A stretch of 64,000 bases of DNA from UBA11524 sp045132495 (lineage in GTDB: Bacteria; Bacillota; Clostridia; Christensenellales; Aristaeellaceae), in contig JBGUSK010000097.1 in the NCBI GenBank assembly GCA_045132495.1, positions 8,594 to 72,593 on the forward strand, in the 5' to 3' direction. The notes under the pieces are model-generated. The model was not told the DNA's origin, made no database searches, and saw only the letters and a program-made list of their open reading frames with translations. Position numbers and translations under genes: made by a program. Shown in pieces: positions 34,767-41,819 of the stretch. Position 1 is the first letter of the stretch, and each line of letters opens with the position of its first letter.

Positions 34767-35070
34767 TTTGTATGAATGCACAAATCGGGAAAAACAGAAG
34801 TGAAAAGAAAGCTGAAAACGCAAGGTTTTGACCAATACAAGACAAGGGAAACAAACTGAAGCAAGCGGGAATTGTGGTCAGAATTGTGGTCAAAAATCCG
34901 ATTCATTCCGCATAGCTTGCAGCGGTTTCTTATGGCCCTCCGGATCAGGCATAAGAATTCCCCTGTAGGGTGATGAAGCGGCTCCCATCCCTACAGGGGA
35001 TCAAGACATTTATGACGTTTCAGACGGAAAAGACAATAAAGACATTATGACATTAAGGCCACAAATAGCA
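34767..35070. other. Left end of the element, no gene
   Basis: No gene is supported here. The region holds two tandem copies of GAATTGTGGTCA (34869-34892), an inverted pair CCCCTGTAGGG/CCCTACAGGGG (34960-34970, 34989-34999), and short words (AGACATTTATGACG at 35004-35017, GACGTTTCAGAC at 35014-35025) that recur inverted at 41754-41775 upstream of the integrase gene. It is probably a cis-acting end carrying integrase arm sites and perhaps other protein-binding sites. Confidence 0.6.
34869..34892 (+). repeat. Candidate integrase arm-type sites, left end
   Basis: Perfect tandem GAATTGTGGTCA x2. The same word occurs at 43039-43050, followed by AAACTGTGGTCA at 43051-43062, in the same orientation at the other end. 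Tyrosine integrases bind such arm repeats through their N-terminal domain. Confidence 0.6.
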
Positions 35071-35751
35071 TCACATGTATTTATCATCACCGATTCTGTG
35101 CAGATGATTCCTACAGGCAAGCCATGTGCCCATAGCTACAGACATGACAATATCATCATGAATGCCATTCCGACCCCCGTAGGTATCGCGTCCGCTATCG
35201 CTGATCCGGGTCTGAAAGTTGCTCAGCTCCTCAATTAGTGCATTTGCTTCTTTGAGGCCCTTGGCAATCTTGAGACGGTTATTCTGCAGCTGTATCTGCA
35301 GGTTGGAGACAAGCTCCCGCTTTGGTACGTTATAGTGACCATTATTCTGATTGGCATCTGCACCACCTGTGATATTGATGCTGCTCAAGCTGTATCGGAA
35401 GCCTGCCTGCTGCATCATGTCATATACCGGACGGCCCAGACCTGTGAAATCAATGACGACGGCCTTTTCCTGTCCCTTCAGCTGAGGGCTTCTATAAAGC
35501 TCAATGAGCCGGTCAACAATCGCAGGATATTCTTCTTGCCGGGTGCGCTCGATATGACGCAGATACAGCATTCTTTCTCCCCTGCGATCAGGCCCAAAAA
35601 CGCCGTAGCCGGTTATCACCCGCTCAATGATCGAAATAGCAGTATAGTCAAAGGCTTGTCCAAGGTCAGCGCTGATGATAAAGAGCCGATCCTGTACGTT
35701 GATCCCGACGCGCTCCGGCCCGGAGAGCCGGTCAAAATGTAGTAAAGGCAA
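35071..35751 (-). CDS. Terminase large subunit, nuclease half
   Basis: 226 residues starting with TTG at 35751, directly after the TGA of the ATPase half and in the same frame. Acidic residues of the RNase H-like packaging nuclease are visible: ISADLGQAFDY, VVIDFTGLGRPVYD and GIHDDIVMSVAMG. This domain cuts concatemeric DNA at the start and end of packaging. An AGGAGGTGA sequence five bases before the TTG could allow separate initiation. Together with 35752-36507 it gives the length of one ordinary large terminase, so either the gene has been split or a nonsense mutation interrupts it. Last gene of the element operon. Confidence 0.8.
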   Translation of the reverse strand: MPLLHFDRLSGPERVGINVQDRLFIISADLGQAFDYTAISIIERVITGYGVFGPDRRGERMLYLRHIERTRQEEYPAIVDRLIELYRSPQLKGQEKAVVIDFTGLGRPVYDMMQQAGFRYSLSSINITGGADANQNNGHYNVPKRELVSNLQIQLQNNRLKIAKGLKEANALIEELSNFQTRISDSGRDTYGGRNGIHDDIVMSVAMGTWLACRNHLHRIGDDKYM

Positions 35752-36507
35752 TCACTTCACCTCCTGAAACAGGGGCTTGATATCGTCCGTAAAAGCCCTA
35801 TGTATGGATTCATAGCTGAACGTCTGCTCGACGGTATCGACGAATTGACATTCAAATTCCTGCCGGTAGAACATATCCCCCATAGAGCGCCGCTGCTGCT
35901 CCAGCTGCTCAGGAGTCATGCGGGGGCATTCATGTGCAGTAACCTGAATGCGCTTCCAATCATCGCTGCCATTTGTCCACTCATCAAAGAAAAAACCGCG
36001 CTTGCCAAACGGGGTGGACATGCTGATGAGCTGCCCCTTATTGATGATGAGCATAGGCATTATGGCTGCATGGAATTCATCGCTGATCTGGGCGGCTTCA
36101 TCCTCCAGAATCATTGTAACGCCTGAATAGCCGCGCACGGTTGCCTGATCTCCCGGCAGGGAGACAATACGGCTATAATTGGCAAGCGTCATGGACAATT
36201 TGTTGTCCTCCAGCAGCTTGGGAGGCTCTTTCATCGCGTTTACGCCGTCCCTGATCTTTCGGAAAAGCTCCTGCGACTGGCGCTGTGTTGGGGAGGCAAC
36301 AAGGATCAGGGACTTCGGTCTGTATACGGCAGTGTGCAGCGCTTTTGTTGCAGTTGTGGTGCTTTTGCCAGCCTGACGGCAGCAATTCAGCAGCAGCCGA
36401 TCCCCGTCATACTTCAGGACTTCTGCCTGCCACGGATCAGGATCAATACCGATATGACGGCTGAATGCGACGGGATCAAGAGCAAGCAGCATATCGTCTT
36501 TAAGCAT
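35752..36507 (-). CDS. Terminase large subunit, ATPase half
   Basis: 251 residues. Walker A is CRQAGKST (43-50), the Walker B/catalytic region MILEDE (132-137), and the coupling motif region is ISMSTPFGKRG. This is the motor that drives DNA into the capsid. The reading frame ends at TGA 35752-35754 and continues in the same frame as the nuclease half. TGA is the working stop codon of several neighbouring genes in this element, so it is not recoded generally. The start at 36507 overlaps the upstream gene by eight bases (ATGCTTAA), showing coupling to the small-subunit candidate. Confidence 0.85.
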   Translation of the reverse strand: MLKDDMLLALDPVAFSRHIGIDPDPWQAEVLKYDGDRLLLNCCRQAGKSTTTATKALHTAVYRPKSLILVASPTQRQSQELFRKIRDGVNAMKEPPKLLEDNKLSMTLANYSRIVSLPGDQATVRGYSGVTMILEDEAAQISDEFHAAIMPMLIINKGQLISMSTPFGKRGFFFDEWTNGSDDWKRIQVTAHECPRMTPEQLEQQRRSMGDMFYRQEFECQFVDTVEQTFSYESIHRAFTDDIKPLFQEVK

Positions 36508-37009
36508 TGCTATCCCCCTCCGTCAAGGCTTGGGCGCGGCCCAGAGCGGCAATCAGAGCTGTGCGCGCTTCCGGGTAGGGTTGCAGAGCGTTCAGGATCA
36601 CAGAGCGCAGCGCGGCCCATTCTGGCGAAATATGAAGATGCTGATGCAGCACTTGCGGCTGATTGTTCAGTTCGCCGGTCAGGCGTGCAGACAGCGCGAC
36701 AATCTCCCGCATTTCCTTCAGGGCACGGGCTGTATTGAGCCGATCTCCAGCTTTTACAGATTCCCTGTACAGTTTTTCTGCGCACTGATCCAGCTCCATG
36801 ATACGCTTTGCAACGCTCGCCGGGGTGGTTTCGCTGCTCTCGCTTTGGGCGAAGATCAGCTGTGTCTTTGTGTGGCTCTTATGCCGGTGCAGTGCACCTA
36901 CACTCGCACCGTATTTCTCATGCAGTTGCTCAAAGGGTACGCCTGCAAACAGATCACGGTTGATGATCTCCACATCATCACGGGCGCAAATGCTGCATGT
37001 TCTTGCCAT
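36500..37009 (-). CDS. Probable terminase small subunit
   Basis: 169 residues. The N-terminus has a CSIC pair and a helix-turn-helix-like stretch (FEQLHEKYGASVGALHRHKSH); the middle is a long helix (ELDQCAEKLYRESVKAGDRL...ALKEMREIVALSARLTGE), the usual oligomerisation build of DNA-recognition subunits. Position directly before, and eight-base overlap with, the large-terminase ATPase gene is the main reason for the call. The start at 37009 has GGAGG upstream, and exactly 18 bases before the ATG lies the CCCTATAGGGG motif also found before the integrase. The family is not recognised with certainty. Confidence 0.7.
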   Translation of the reverse strand: MARTCSICARDDVEIINRDLFAGVPFEQLHEKYGASVGALHRHKSHTKTQLIFAQSESSETTPASVAKRIMELDQCAEKLYRESVKAGDRLNTARALKEMREIVALSARLTGELNNQPQVLHQHLHISPEWAALRSVILNALQPYPEARTALIAALGRAQALTEGDSNA

Positions 37010-37027
37010 GTGATAACCTCCATTTCT

Positions 37028-37038
37028 CCCCTATAGGG
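37028..37038 (-). promoter_or_regulatory. CCCTATAGGGG motif 18 bases before the small terminase gene
   Basis: Near-palindromic CCCTATAGGGG (minus strand), with 18 bases between it and the ATG at 37009. The identical motif with identical spacing lies before the integrase ATG. It does not fit a promoter. It could be an operator or an RNA hairpin near the ribosome site. Confidence 0.5.
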
Positions 37039-37039
37039 A

Positions 37040-37069
37040 AAGGGCGTACAACCTGTGCTGCACGCCCTT
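37040..37069 (-). terminator. Hairpin downstream of the capsid gene
   Basis: AAGGGCGT/ACGCCCTT stem (37040-37047, 37062-37069), read on the minus strand and followed by TTTCCC. It may attenuate transcription between capsid and terminase genes. The T-run is short. Confidence 0.5.
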
Positions 37070-37079
37070 GAGGGGATAA

Positions 37080-37916
37080 TTACGCCGTGGGAATGCTGCG
37101 GTAGTAGATTGCACCGGCCTTGTTTTCCAGCACGAATGCATCATACACAATGCGGCCCTCAGTCAGGGTACCGCTGATCCCGGGCGGATTGTGATGCATC
37201 TTGTAGGCTGCCAGCTTCTCAACGCCCACAGTTGCAATGGGATGGGCGATCATGAAGACAAAACCAGCCGGAACACGCGCAGCGGGTACGCGGATCACCG
37301 GCATACCGTCAACCATAGCAATGATGCCCTTCAGGCGCATTTCATTGCCGATATCGGTTTCCATTACGATGTCCGAGCAACGCTTCATTTTCAGATAAGT
37401 GTCCGGGGTAACAATCAGAACGCGATCCTTCTCGGGAGCTTCTGAATTATCAAGCGCATTGCTTCCGTGAATAATCTCTTCGTACATGTTGTCAGGAAGA
37501 GGTTCTTCTGCTTCGTGTTTATGGCCGGCATGCGCTGCCATTTCAGAGATCGTGTACAGATCCACTTCAGGAATGACAACCTGCCGCAGCTGACGGGAAA
37601 GCGCCTTTGCAGCCTCCAGTCCGCTTTCGTCCTCATCCAGACGATCAATGACGTAGGTAAAGGAACGATCCTTGCGCAGCGTCATCGTTTCGGTGGTGGC
37701 ATCCAGATCAAGTACCTTGCCGTAGCGGCTCCAGTTGCCCTCTTCCGCACCAGTGCGGCCGTAGTCGTTCATCTCGGCCGTGCCGATCTTCCAGATCTTG
37801 ACCGTGTGGGCGCCGTCGAAATCGAAATTCTTATTCGTCAGCAGTGCGGTCTTGCTTTCGCTCGCAAACACTTCGTCCACAAGCGGGAGAAACTTCGTTA
37901 CCAGTTCAATTGCCAT
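37080..37916 (-). CDS. Phage major capsid protein
   Basis: 278 residues. The opening (MAIELVTKFLPLVDEVFASES), the KIWKIGTAEMNDYGRTG strand region, the TLRKDRSFTYVIDRLDEDESG segment and the C-terminal GVEKLAAYKMHHNPPGISG are typical of HK97-fold coat proteins of Firmicutes phages that are preceded by a DUF4355-type scaffold. It self-assembles into the procapsid. AAAGGATAA overlaps the end of the scaffold gene and serves as the ribosome site for the start at 37916. The length is complete, with no sign of decay, which argues the element still makes particles. Confidence 0.85.
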   Translation of the reverse strand: MAIELVTKFLPLVDEVFASESKTALLTNKNFDFDGAHTVKIWKIGTAEMNDYGRTGAEEGNWSRYGKVLDLDATTETMTLRKDRSFTYVIDRLDEDESGLEAAKALSRQLRQVVIPEVDLYTISEMAAHAGHKHEAEEPLPDNMYEEIIHGSNALDNSEAPEKDRVLIVTPDTYLKMKRCSDIVMETDIGNEMRLKGIIAMVDGMPVIRVPAARVPAGFVFMIAHPIATVGVEKLAAYKMHHNPPGISGTLTEGRIVYDAFVLENKAGAIYYRSIPTA

Positions 37917-37921
37917 TGTTA

Positions 37922-38296
37922 TTATCCTTTCTCAAGGCCCATGGCGGCACGGAGGGCATTGTCAGGATCATCGGTTTCAATATCCCTATCCGGAGTTCCG
38001 GCAAAGCCTCCTTTCGCGCTCATGGTGCGTCCTGCAGGCTTGCGAATGCCTTCGATAATGGCTGCGGCAGCATCCAGCACGCCCTCTTTGCTCATGTCCA
38101 GACTGTCAAGCAGATCAGCGGGCAGACCGCGCTTCGTCCAGTCTTCTTTTGCAGTCAGGAGGGCTTCACGCCGGGTCAAAGCTGCTTCGCGCTCATTGAC
38201 TTCCCGCAGAAACTTCGTGCGTTCCTGCTTCAGGCGCTCAGACAGAATCGAATTCACTTCATCCTGCGTAAAAGTGCGATCAGGGTTATTACTCAT
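37922..38296 (-). CDS. Phage capsid scaffolding protein (DUF4355-like)
   Basis: 124 residues: charged N-terminal coiled coil (FTQDEVNSILSERLKQERTKF, REVNEREAALTRREALLTAKE), then the LPADLLDSLDMSKEGVLDAA segment usual for this family. Scaffolds guide coat assembly and leave the particle. It lies five bases upstream of the capsid gene and overlaps the preceding gene by eight bases (ATGAGTAA). It is somewhat short for the family. Confident from sequence and position. Confidence 0.82.
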   Translation of the reverse strand: MSNNPDRTFTQDEVNSILSERLKQERTKFLREVNEREAALTRREALLTAKEDWTKRGLPADLLDSLDMSKEGVLDAAAAIIEGIRKPAGRTMSAKGGFAGTPDRDIETDDPDNALRAAMGLEKG

Positions 38297-38657
38297 TGTT
38301 CATGTCCTCCTGTTCATCGCCGGGAGTAGGCTGGTTTTCGTTGGGATCAGGGGCAGCACTCAGCTCAGGCAGCTCCCGATCAGGGGCAGGGTTGCTGATG
38401 AGATCATGAACCTGCTTGTGCCAGCTCTCGCTGCTTTCAAGCACAGCAATGCGCTCATTGGCAGCAGCTAACTCTTTATAAGCCTTCTTCAGGTTTACCT
38501 TTCCAGCTCGCTTGCCGGTGTTGAGGCCGTGCTTGTAGGCCAGAGCTGCGATCATTACCGGGGAGTAGCCAGCTGCACGGGCTTCATTGTAGAGCGCGAC
38601 AGCTTCCTCCTTCTCGGTAACAAGCATGTTCTTTTTGATGTTCAGCAGATCAAACAT
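38289..38657 (-). CDS. Element protein of unknown function
   Basis: 122 residues from the start at 38657 (CGGAGG upstream on the minus strand); a longer frame to 38867 has no ribosome site and would overlap another small gene. The N-terminal part contains a helix-turn-helix-like stretch (EEAVALYNEARAAGYSPVMIAALAYKHGLNTGKRAGKVNLKKAYKELAAANERIAVLE) leading into a coiled coil; the C-terminus is acidic and Pro-rich. Overlap with the scaffold gene by eight bases indicates coupled translation. A role in gene control or head assembly is possible; I do not recognise it. Confidence 0.7.
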   Translation of the reverse strand: MFDLLNIKKNMLVTEKEEAVALYNEARAAGYSPVMIAALAYKHGLNTGKRAGKVNLKKAYKELAAANERIAVLESSESWHKQVHDLISNPAPDRELPELSAAPDPNENQPTPGDEQEDMNNE

Positions 38658-38797
38658 GGGAAACCTCCGAAACGTTATTACCTCCTGTTTAGCGCCCAGA
38701 AGGGACGGCGAATTATGAAAACAGACGGCGCAGCTATGAGTTTTTTTCAACACATCTCCGCGCCGTCCGGCTTCCATCGTTGTTATACGCTGGGGAA

Positions 38798-38977
38798 TCA
38801 GGTATTCTGTTTTACAGGGTTTACAGGCCGTCTGACGGGCTTCTGCTTCAGATACGCCCGTTTCCATTGGCCAGTCTGAGGAGCTGTCTCCAGCGTCAAA
38901 TCCAGGTCTTGCAGACGGTCTGTGATCGCCTGCAGCTCCTCCTCGTGCTCATAGGATACCTTAATCTGGATGCTCAT
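38798..38977 (-). CDS. Small element protein (59 residues)
   Basis: Starts with ATG at 38977, overlapping the upstream gene by four bases (ATGA), and ends with TGA at 38798. The sequence opens MSIQIKVSYEHEEELQAITD and ends in a basic tail (QWKRAYLKQKPVRRP). Small proteins beginning like this occur among clostridial phage genes next to replication genes; function unknown. The stop/start overlap is the main support that it is translated. Confidence 0.65.
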   Translation of the reverse strand: MSIQIKVSYEHEEELQAITDRLQDLDLTLETAPQTGQWKRAYLKQKPVRRPVNPVKQNT

Positions 38978-39189
38978 TTGTCATCCTCCACGGGGATCAG
39001 CGGCAGCTGTTCAAGAAGTCGGGCATAGTGTTCAGCTTCGACGGCCATCATGGTGAGCGCAGAACGGATCAGGGCAACGTGCCCTGCCTTTTCACGTTCG
39101 TGTGCGCATACATCAGAGATGATATCTTCCAGGGCATTGAGCTTGGATGCCATAATAGTGAATTCGGCAGAAATATCAATCTTGCTCAC
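38974..39189 (-). CDS. Small element protein (71 residues)
   Basis: Starts with GTG at 39189, overlapping the zinc-ribbon gene by four bases (GTGA), and ends in the ATGA overlap with the next gene. It is almost wholly helical (MASKLNALEDIISDVCAHEREKAG...ALTMMAVEAEHYARLLEQLP), without a recognised domain. AAGGAGG lies upstream. Placement in a chain of overlapping genes supports translation. Confidence 0.65.
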   Translation of the reverse strand: MSKIDISAEFTIMASKLNALEDIISDVCAHEREKAGHVALIRSALTMMAVEAEHYARLLEQLPLIPVEDDK

Positions 39190-39362
39190 AGTTTAACCTC
39201 CTTCGAGTAGGTATGAATTGTAGCATTTGCATCAGAGTAACGGTTGAGCTGCTGTGTGGTCTTTACTGGGGGCGCGCCGGCGATGCAATCACAGCGTTCG
39301 CCGGGATCAAGGTGCGCACCACATTCGGGACAGGTTTTGTAATAGGGATGTTTGTCCTTCAC
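39186..39362 (-). CDS. Small zinc-ribbon protein (58 residues)
   Basis: GTG start at 39362 with CAGGAGG upstream; both ends overlap neighbours by four bases. The first half has a metal-binding pattern CPECGAHLDPGERCDC (Cys x2 Cys ... Cys x Cys). Small zinc ribbons of this kind are common in replication or early regions of Firmicutes phages. Probably a nucleic-acid or protein-binding adaptor; no further function can be stated. Confidence 0.7.
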   Translation of the reverse strand: MKDKHPYYKTCPECGAHLDPGERCDCIAGAPPVKTTQQLNRYSDANATIHTYSKEVKL

Positions 39363-40417
39363 TCTATCAACCTCCTGAATACCAGCCAGCGTGCAAACTG
39401 TGTCTTTTCATTGCTGTACTCAATGCCGATTTCACGGAACCGGAGCTGAGTGTCAGCTGAGGCAAGGAAGCGACCTACCTTCTTTGAAGAATCAAAGCCG
39501 CCATGAGTCCCGGGTTGCTTCATCAGCGCATCCAGCAGTCCCGCTGCCGTGATCCTCAGCTCAGGTTCGTCTGTTTGCGCAACCATGTGCCGGATCAGCT
39601 GTACAAGCGGGTTTGCTTTGAATTCCAGCATTGCCTGCTGGGCATGCACTTCATAGGTGGAGCCAATGCGCTGCCAGTGACAGTTATTGTCCATTTCGAC
39701 AATGCATTCTTGAGCTTCTACATCACGTCCGATGATATGTAGCGTACCTCTGGTGTCCGCACGCTTATCTTTGCAAAGGACAAATGCTGTATCGGCTGCG
39801 CCGGTGATACCGGTACTGCCGGACACATCGTTGAACACGTCGGAATCATCTCGCATCTTGCGGGTATGATGCACAACCATTATGCAGATATGGTGCTTAT
39901 CGGCCAGCTGCTTTAATACAGTCATGTCGCTGTAATCCAGCCGGTAAGCATCTGTCCTGCTTGTGGTGGTTTGCGATCTGACACGGGCCAGCACGTCAAT
40001 GACGATCAGGGCTGTACCGGGATAGGCTTGCATGAAGGTGTCGATCTGCCCTGCAAGAGAGCCGTCAAGCGTACCGGCAGCGATTGCAAAGGAACAATTT
40101 GCCGGTGCTGTAGCGCCCTGTAACAAGCGCTCCTGACGATTCTGCAAACGCCTGAAGGAATCTTCAAGGGCCAGATACAGACAGTCTCCTGAATGTGTGG
40201 GGTATCCCAGAAATGGCTTGCCGGCTGCGACGGATAAGCACAGGTCAAGGCTCATCCAGCTTTTCCCGAATTTGGGAGGAGCAACGAGGATGGATAATCC
40301 TTCAGGGAGAATATCCTCCACGATGTAGCGCAGCGGTTGGATATCCGCCTTTTGCAGATCAGCTGCAGTGATGGTTTCCAGTTGTGCGTGCTGGACGTTC
40401 GGTTGTGTTACGTCCAT
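39359..40417 (-). CDS. RepA-like AAA ATPase (replicative helicase type)
   Basis: 352 residues from ATG 40417 (AAAGGAGCG upstream). The N-terminal half has Walker A APPKFGKS (46-53), Walker B ALIVID (136-141) and the VVHHTRK sensor region of RepA/KaiC-type hexameric ATPases; the last 90 residues look like a winged helix (LRITAAGLLDALMKQPG...SSKKVGRFLASA). Such proteins unwind DNA for plasmid, phage and satellite replication. It ends in a GTGA overlap with the zinc-ribbon gene and follows the CHC2 protein gene by four bases. This is the likely replication module of the element. Confidence 0.85.
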   Translation of the reverse strand: MDVTQPNVQHAQLETITAADLQKADIQPLRYIVEDILPEGLSILVAPPKFGKSWMSLDLCLSVAAGKPFLGYPTHSGDCLYLALEDSFRRLQNRQERLLQGATAPANCSFAIAAGTLDGSLAGQIDTFMQAYPGTALIVIDVLARVRSQTTTSRTDAYRLDYSDMTVLKQLADKHHICIMVVHHTRKMRDDSDVFNDVSGSTGITGAADTAFVLCKDKRADTRGTLHIIGRDVEAQECIVEMDNNCHWQRIGSTYEVHAQQAMLEFKANPLVQLIRHMVAQTDEPELRITAAGLLDALMKQPGTHGGFDSSKKVGRFLASADTQLRFREIGIEYSNEKTQFARWLVFRRLIE

Positions 40418-40421
40418 TATT

Positions 40422-40940
40422 TCAACGCTCCTTTCCTTGTGACATGTTTTCAAGTTCCACCTGTATGTCTGCAAGCTCCTGCAGACAGCGGGTAAACTCT
40501 GGAGAGGCTTCTGCACTCTCGGGGGTATACTGAGCAAGCTGCTGCCTCAGCTGGTGCAGCTTCTCGCAGCATTCGCTGTAGCGTCTCGCTTCTTCCTGTT
40601 CCCTCCTTTGCAGATCAGAGGACTGCATCCCTTTATGACAGGTAGGTCTATGCTTGTCCTGTGCATCATCGCAGCCCAGCTGGAAATCTACATTGATCTG
40701 CTTTGCAGCTTCCAGAGCTGTCATGTTCAGGAGAACGGCAGCCAGGTCAATGGCGCTGCCTCCGCAGTTACAGGCGAAGCATTTGCAGCGCCCGGTCCGC
40801 TTGTCAAAGCTCAGAGATGGATTCCGGTCACCGTGCCAGGGGCAAAGGGCTTTCCCGTACCGGTTGATGCCCAATCCGTACTGATCCGCAACCTGGCGTG
40901 CAGTCACCTGCTGCCGGATCAGATCGAACAGGAGGCCCAT
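40422..40940 (-). CDS. CHC2 zinc-finger protein (primase N-terminal domain only)
   Basis: 172 residues from ATG 40940; the open frame extends to 41123 but that part is the antisense-frame of the excisionase. The CHC2 zinc finger is C33, H36, C54, C57 (LCPWHGDRNPSLSFD ... CKCFAC), as in DnaG, where it recognises template initiation sites. There is no TOPRIM or other catalytic primase domain; the rest is a coiled-coil helix (QRREQEEARRYSECCEKLHQLRQQ). It may load the neighbouring RepA-like ATPase or recruit a host or helper primase. Four bases separate it from the ATPase gene. Confidence 0.8.
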   Translation of the reverse strand: MGLLFDLIRQQVTARQVADQYGLGINRYGKALCPWHGDRNPSLSFDKRTGRCKCFACNCGGSAIDLAAVLLNMTALEAAKQINVDFQLGCDDAQDKHRPTCHKGMQSSDLQRREQEEARRYSECCEKLHQLRQQLAQYTPESAEASPEFTRCLQELADIQVELENMSQGKER

Positions 40941-40941
40941 A

Positions 40942-41133
40942 TCAGGCCCCCGCCTGCCGGGCAGCTTCATCCAGCAGCCACTGACGCAGGCCATCAACGG
41001 GAATAATGATCTTCCGCCCCACATGGATGCTGGGCATGGGATCACGCCTCCGCTGCAGATAGGAATCCAGAGTAGGAAGACTGACATTGCAATAGTCGGC
41101 GGCTTCTTTGCGAGTAAAGGCAAGTTTGCTCAC
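40942..41133 (-). CDS. Excisionase/AlpA-type DNA-binding protein
   Basis: 63 residues, GTG start at 41133 with AAGGAGGG upstream. The MerR-like winged helix KLAFTRKEAADYCNVSLPTLDSYLQRR and the beta wing PMPSIHVGRKIIIPVDGLRQWL are those of excisionase-family (HTH_17) proteins. It should bend DNA at the element ends with integrase to favour excision, or act as an AlpA-like activator of the operon. First gene of the long minus-strand operon, reading from the divergent control region. The next gene starts one base after its stop. Confidence 0.85.
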   Translation of the reverse strand: MSKLAFTRKEAADYCNVSLPTLDSYLQRRRDPMPSIHVGRKIIIPVDGLRQWLLDEAARQAGA

Positions 41134-41154
41134 AGGTAACCCTCCTTTCTTTCA

Positions 41155-41178
41155 TTGTGAGAATATATTATCACACAA
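41155..41178. promoter_or_regulatory. Candidate repressor operator in the divergent control region
   Basis: Imperfect palindrome with TTGTGA at 41155-41160 and TCACACAA at 41171-41178. It overlaps the -10 box of the excisionase promoter. A further related half-site, TTCTCACA, lies at 41202-41209 just before the repressor promoter. Likely binding sites of the XRE repressor encoded to the right. Confidence 0.55.
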
Positions 41179-41193
41179 CGAAAGATGTGTCAA
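41165..41193 (-). promoter_or_regulatory. Promoter of the minus-strand element operon
   Basis: On the minus strand: TTGACA (41193-41188), 17-base spacer, TAATAT (41170-41165), 32 bases before the excisionase start. Confidence 0.8.
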
Positions 41194-41209
41194 TAGCAAT
41201 TTTCTCACA

Positions 41210-41238
41210 TTGACAGACGTTGACAAGTGTGCTACAAT
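41210..41238 (+). promoter_or_regulatory. Repressor-gene promoter
   Basis: TTGACA at 41210-41215, 17-base spacer, TACAAT at 41233-41238. A second TTGACA at 41220 is at the wrong distance. It lies back to back with the operon promoter. Confidence 0.8.
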
Positions 41239-41259
41239 GAGCGCGAAGGAGGTGCTATA

Positions 41260-41727
41260 ATGTCATTTGCAAAACGATTGGCTGCTTTACGAAAGAGTCG
41301 CGGCTTATCTCAGATTGAACTAGCCGAATTGATTGGTGTTTCACATGGTACTATCGGTAACTATGAAGCGGGGAAACGAACCAAGGTATCAAAACCCATT
41401 TTGCAAGCTCTTGCAGGAGCTCTGCAAGTAAGTGTTTCAGACCTGCTTGACATGAATGCAGATATCGCTCTATCAGAGCGCATGTTTGGCGAAAAGCCTC
41501 GTTTGGCCTTATATGACCAAGACGGAATGATGAGCGAGGAGATTTTTCCTGAAGAATATGAGGGAATTCCACAGCAAGATAACACCACCACTGTAGCAGC
41601 AACTCCCTCCATTCACATTCAGAAAGTTGTTCAAAGTATGAAGTTGCTGAATGAAGATGGGCAAAAGGAAGCTGTCAAGCAGATTGAGCTGCTGACAAAA
41701 ATTCCCGAGTTTAAGCTTGAAACATAA
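41260..41727 (+). CDS. XRE/CI-like repressor of the element
   Basis: 155 residues from ATG 41260 (AAGGAGGTG upstream). The N-terminal Cro/CI helix-turn-helix reads LAALRKSRGLSQIELAELIGVSHGTIGNYEAGKR; the C-terminal part has no LexA-like Ser-Lys protease signature, so RecA-triggered self-cleavage is not apparent. Derepression may need a protein partner, as in Stl of staphylococcal satellites. It is divergent from the excisionase operon and 92 bases upstream of the integrase. Confidence 0.85.
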   Translation: MSFAKRLAALRKSRGLSQIELAELIGVSHGTIGNYEAGKRTKVSKPILQALAGALQVSVSDLLDMNADIALSERMFGEKPRLALYDQDGMMSEEIFPEEYEGIPQQDNTTTVAATPSIHIQKVVQSMKLLNEDGQKEAVKQIELLTKIPEFKLET

Positions 41728-41819
41728 TGTCTAAACGTCTGTAACGTCATAATCGTCATAAATGTCTGAAACGTCTTGACGATATCTCATCCCTATAGGG
41801 GCAATCTGGAGGGAATCCA
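41728..41819 (+). promoter_or_regulatory. Repeat-rich leader before the integrase gene
   Basis: Contains several ACGTC/CGTC words (AAACGTCTGTAACGTCATAATCG is part of them), including CGTCATAAATGTCT (41754-41767) and GTCTGAAACGTC (41764-41775), which are inverted copies of words at 35004-35025 in the left end. CCCTATAGGGG follows at 41791-41801, 18 bases before the integrase ATG. Confidence 0.5.

Noticed and set aside
34601..34906. Open frame of 101 codons over attL
   Set aside because: It crosses a promoter, a terminator and the att repeat, and its translation is low-complexity and unlike any protein.
35752..35754. TGA recoded as a sense codon throughout the element
   Set aside because: Several neighbouring element genes end in TGA within ATGA or GTGA overlaps (38974, 39186, 39359, 38798), so TGA works as a stop here. 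Only a local read-through or a split gene remains possible.
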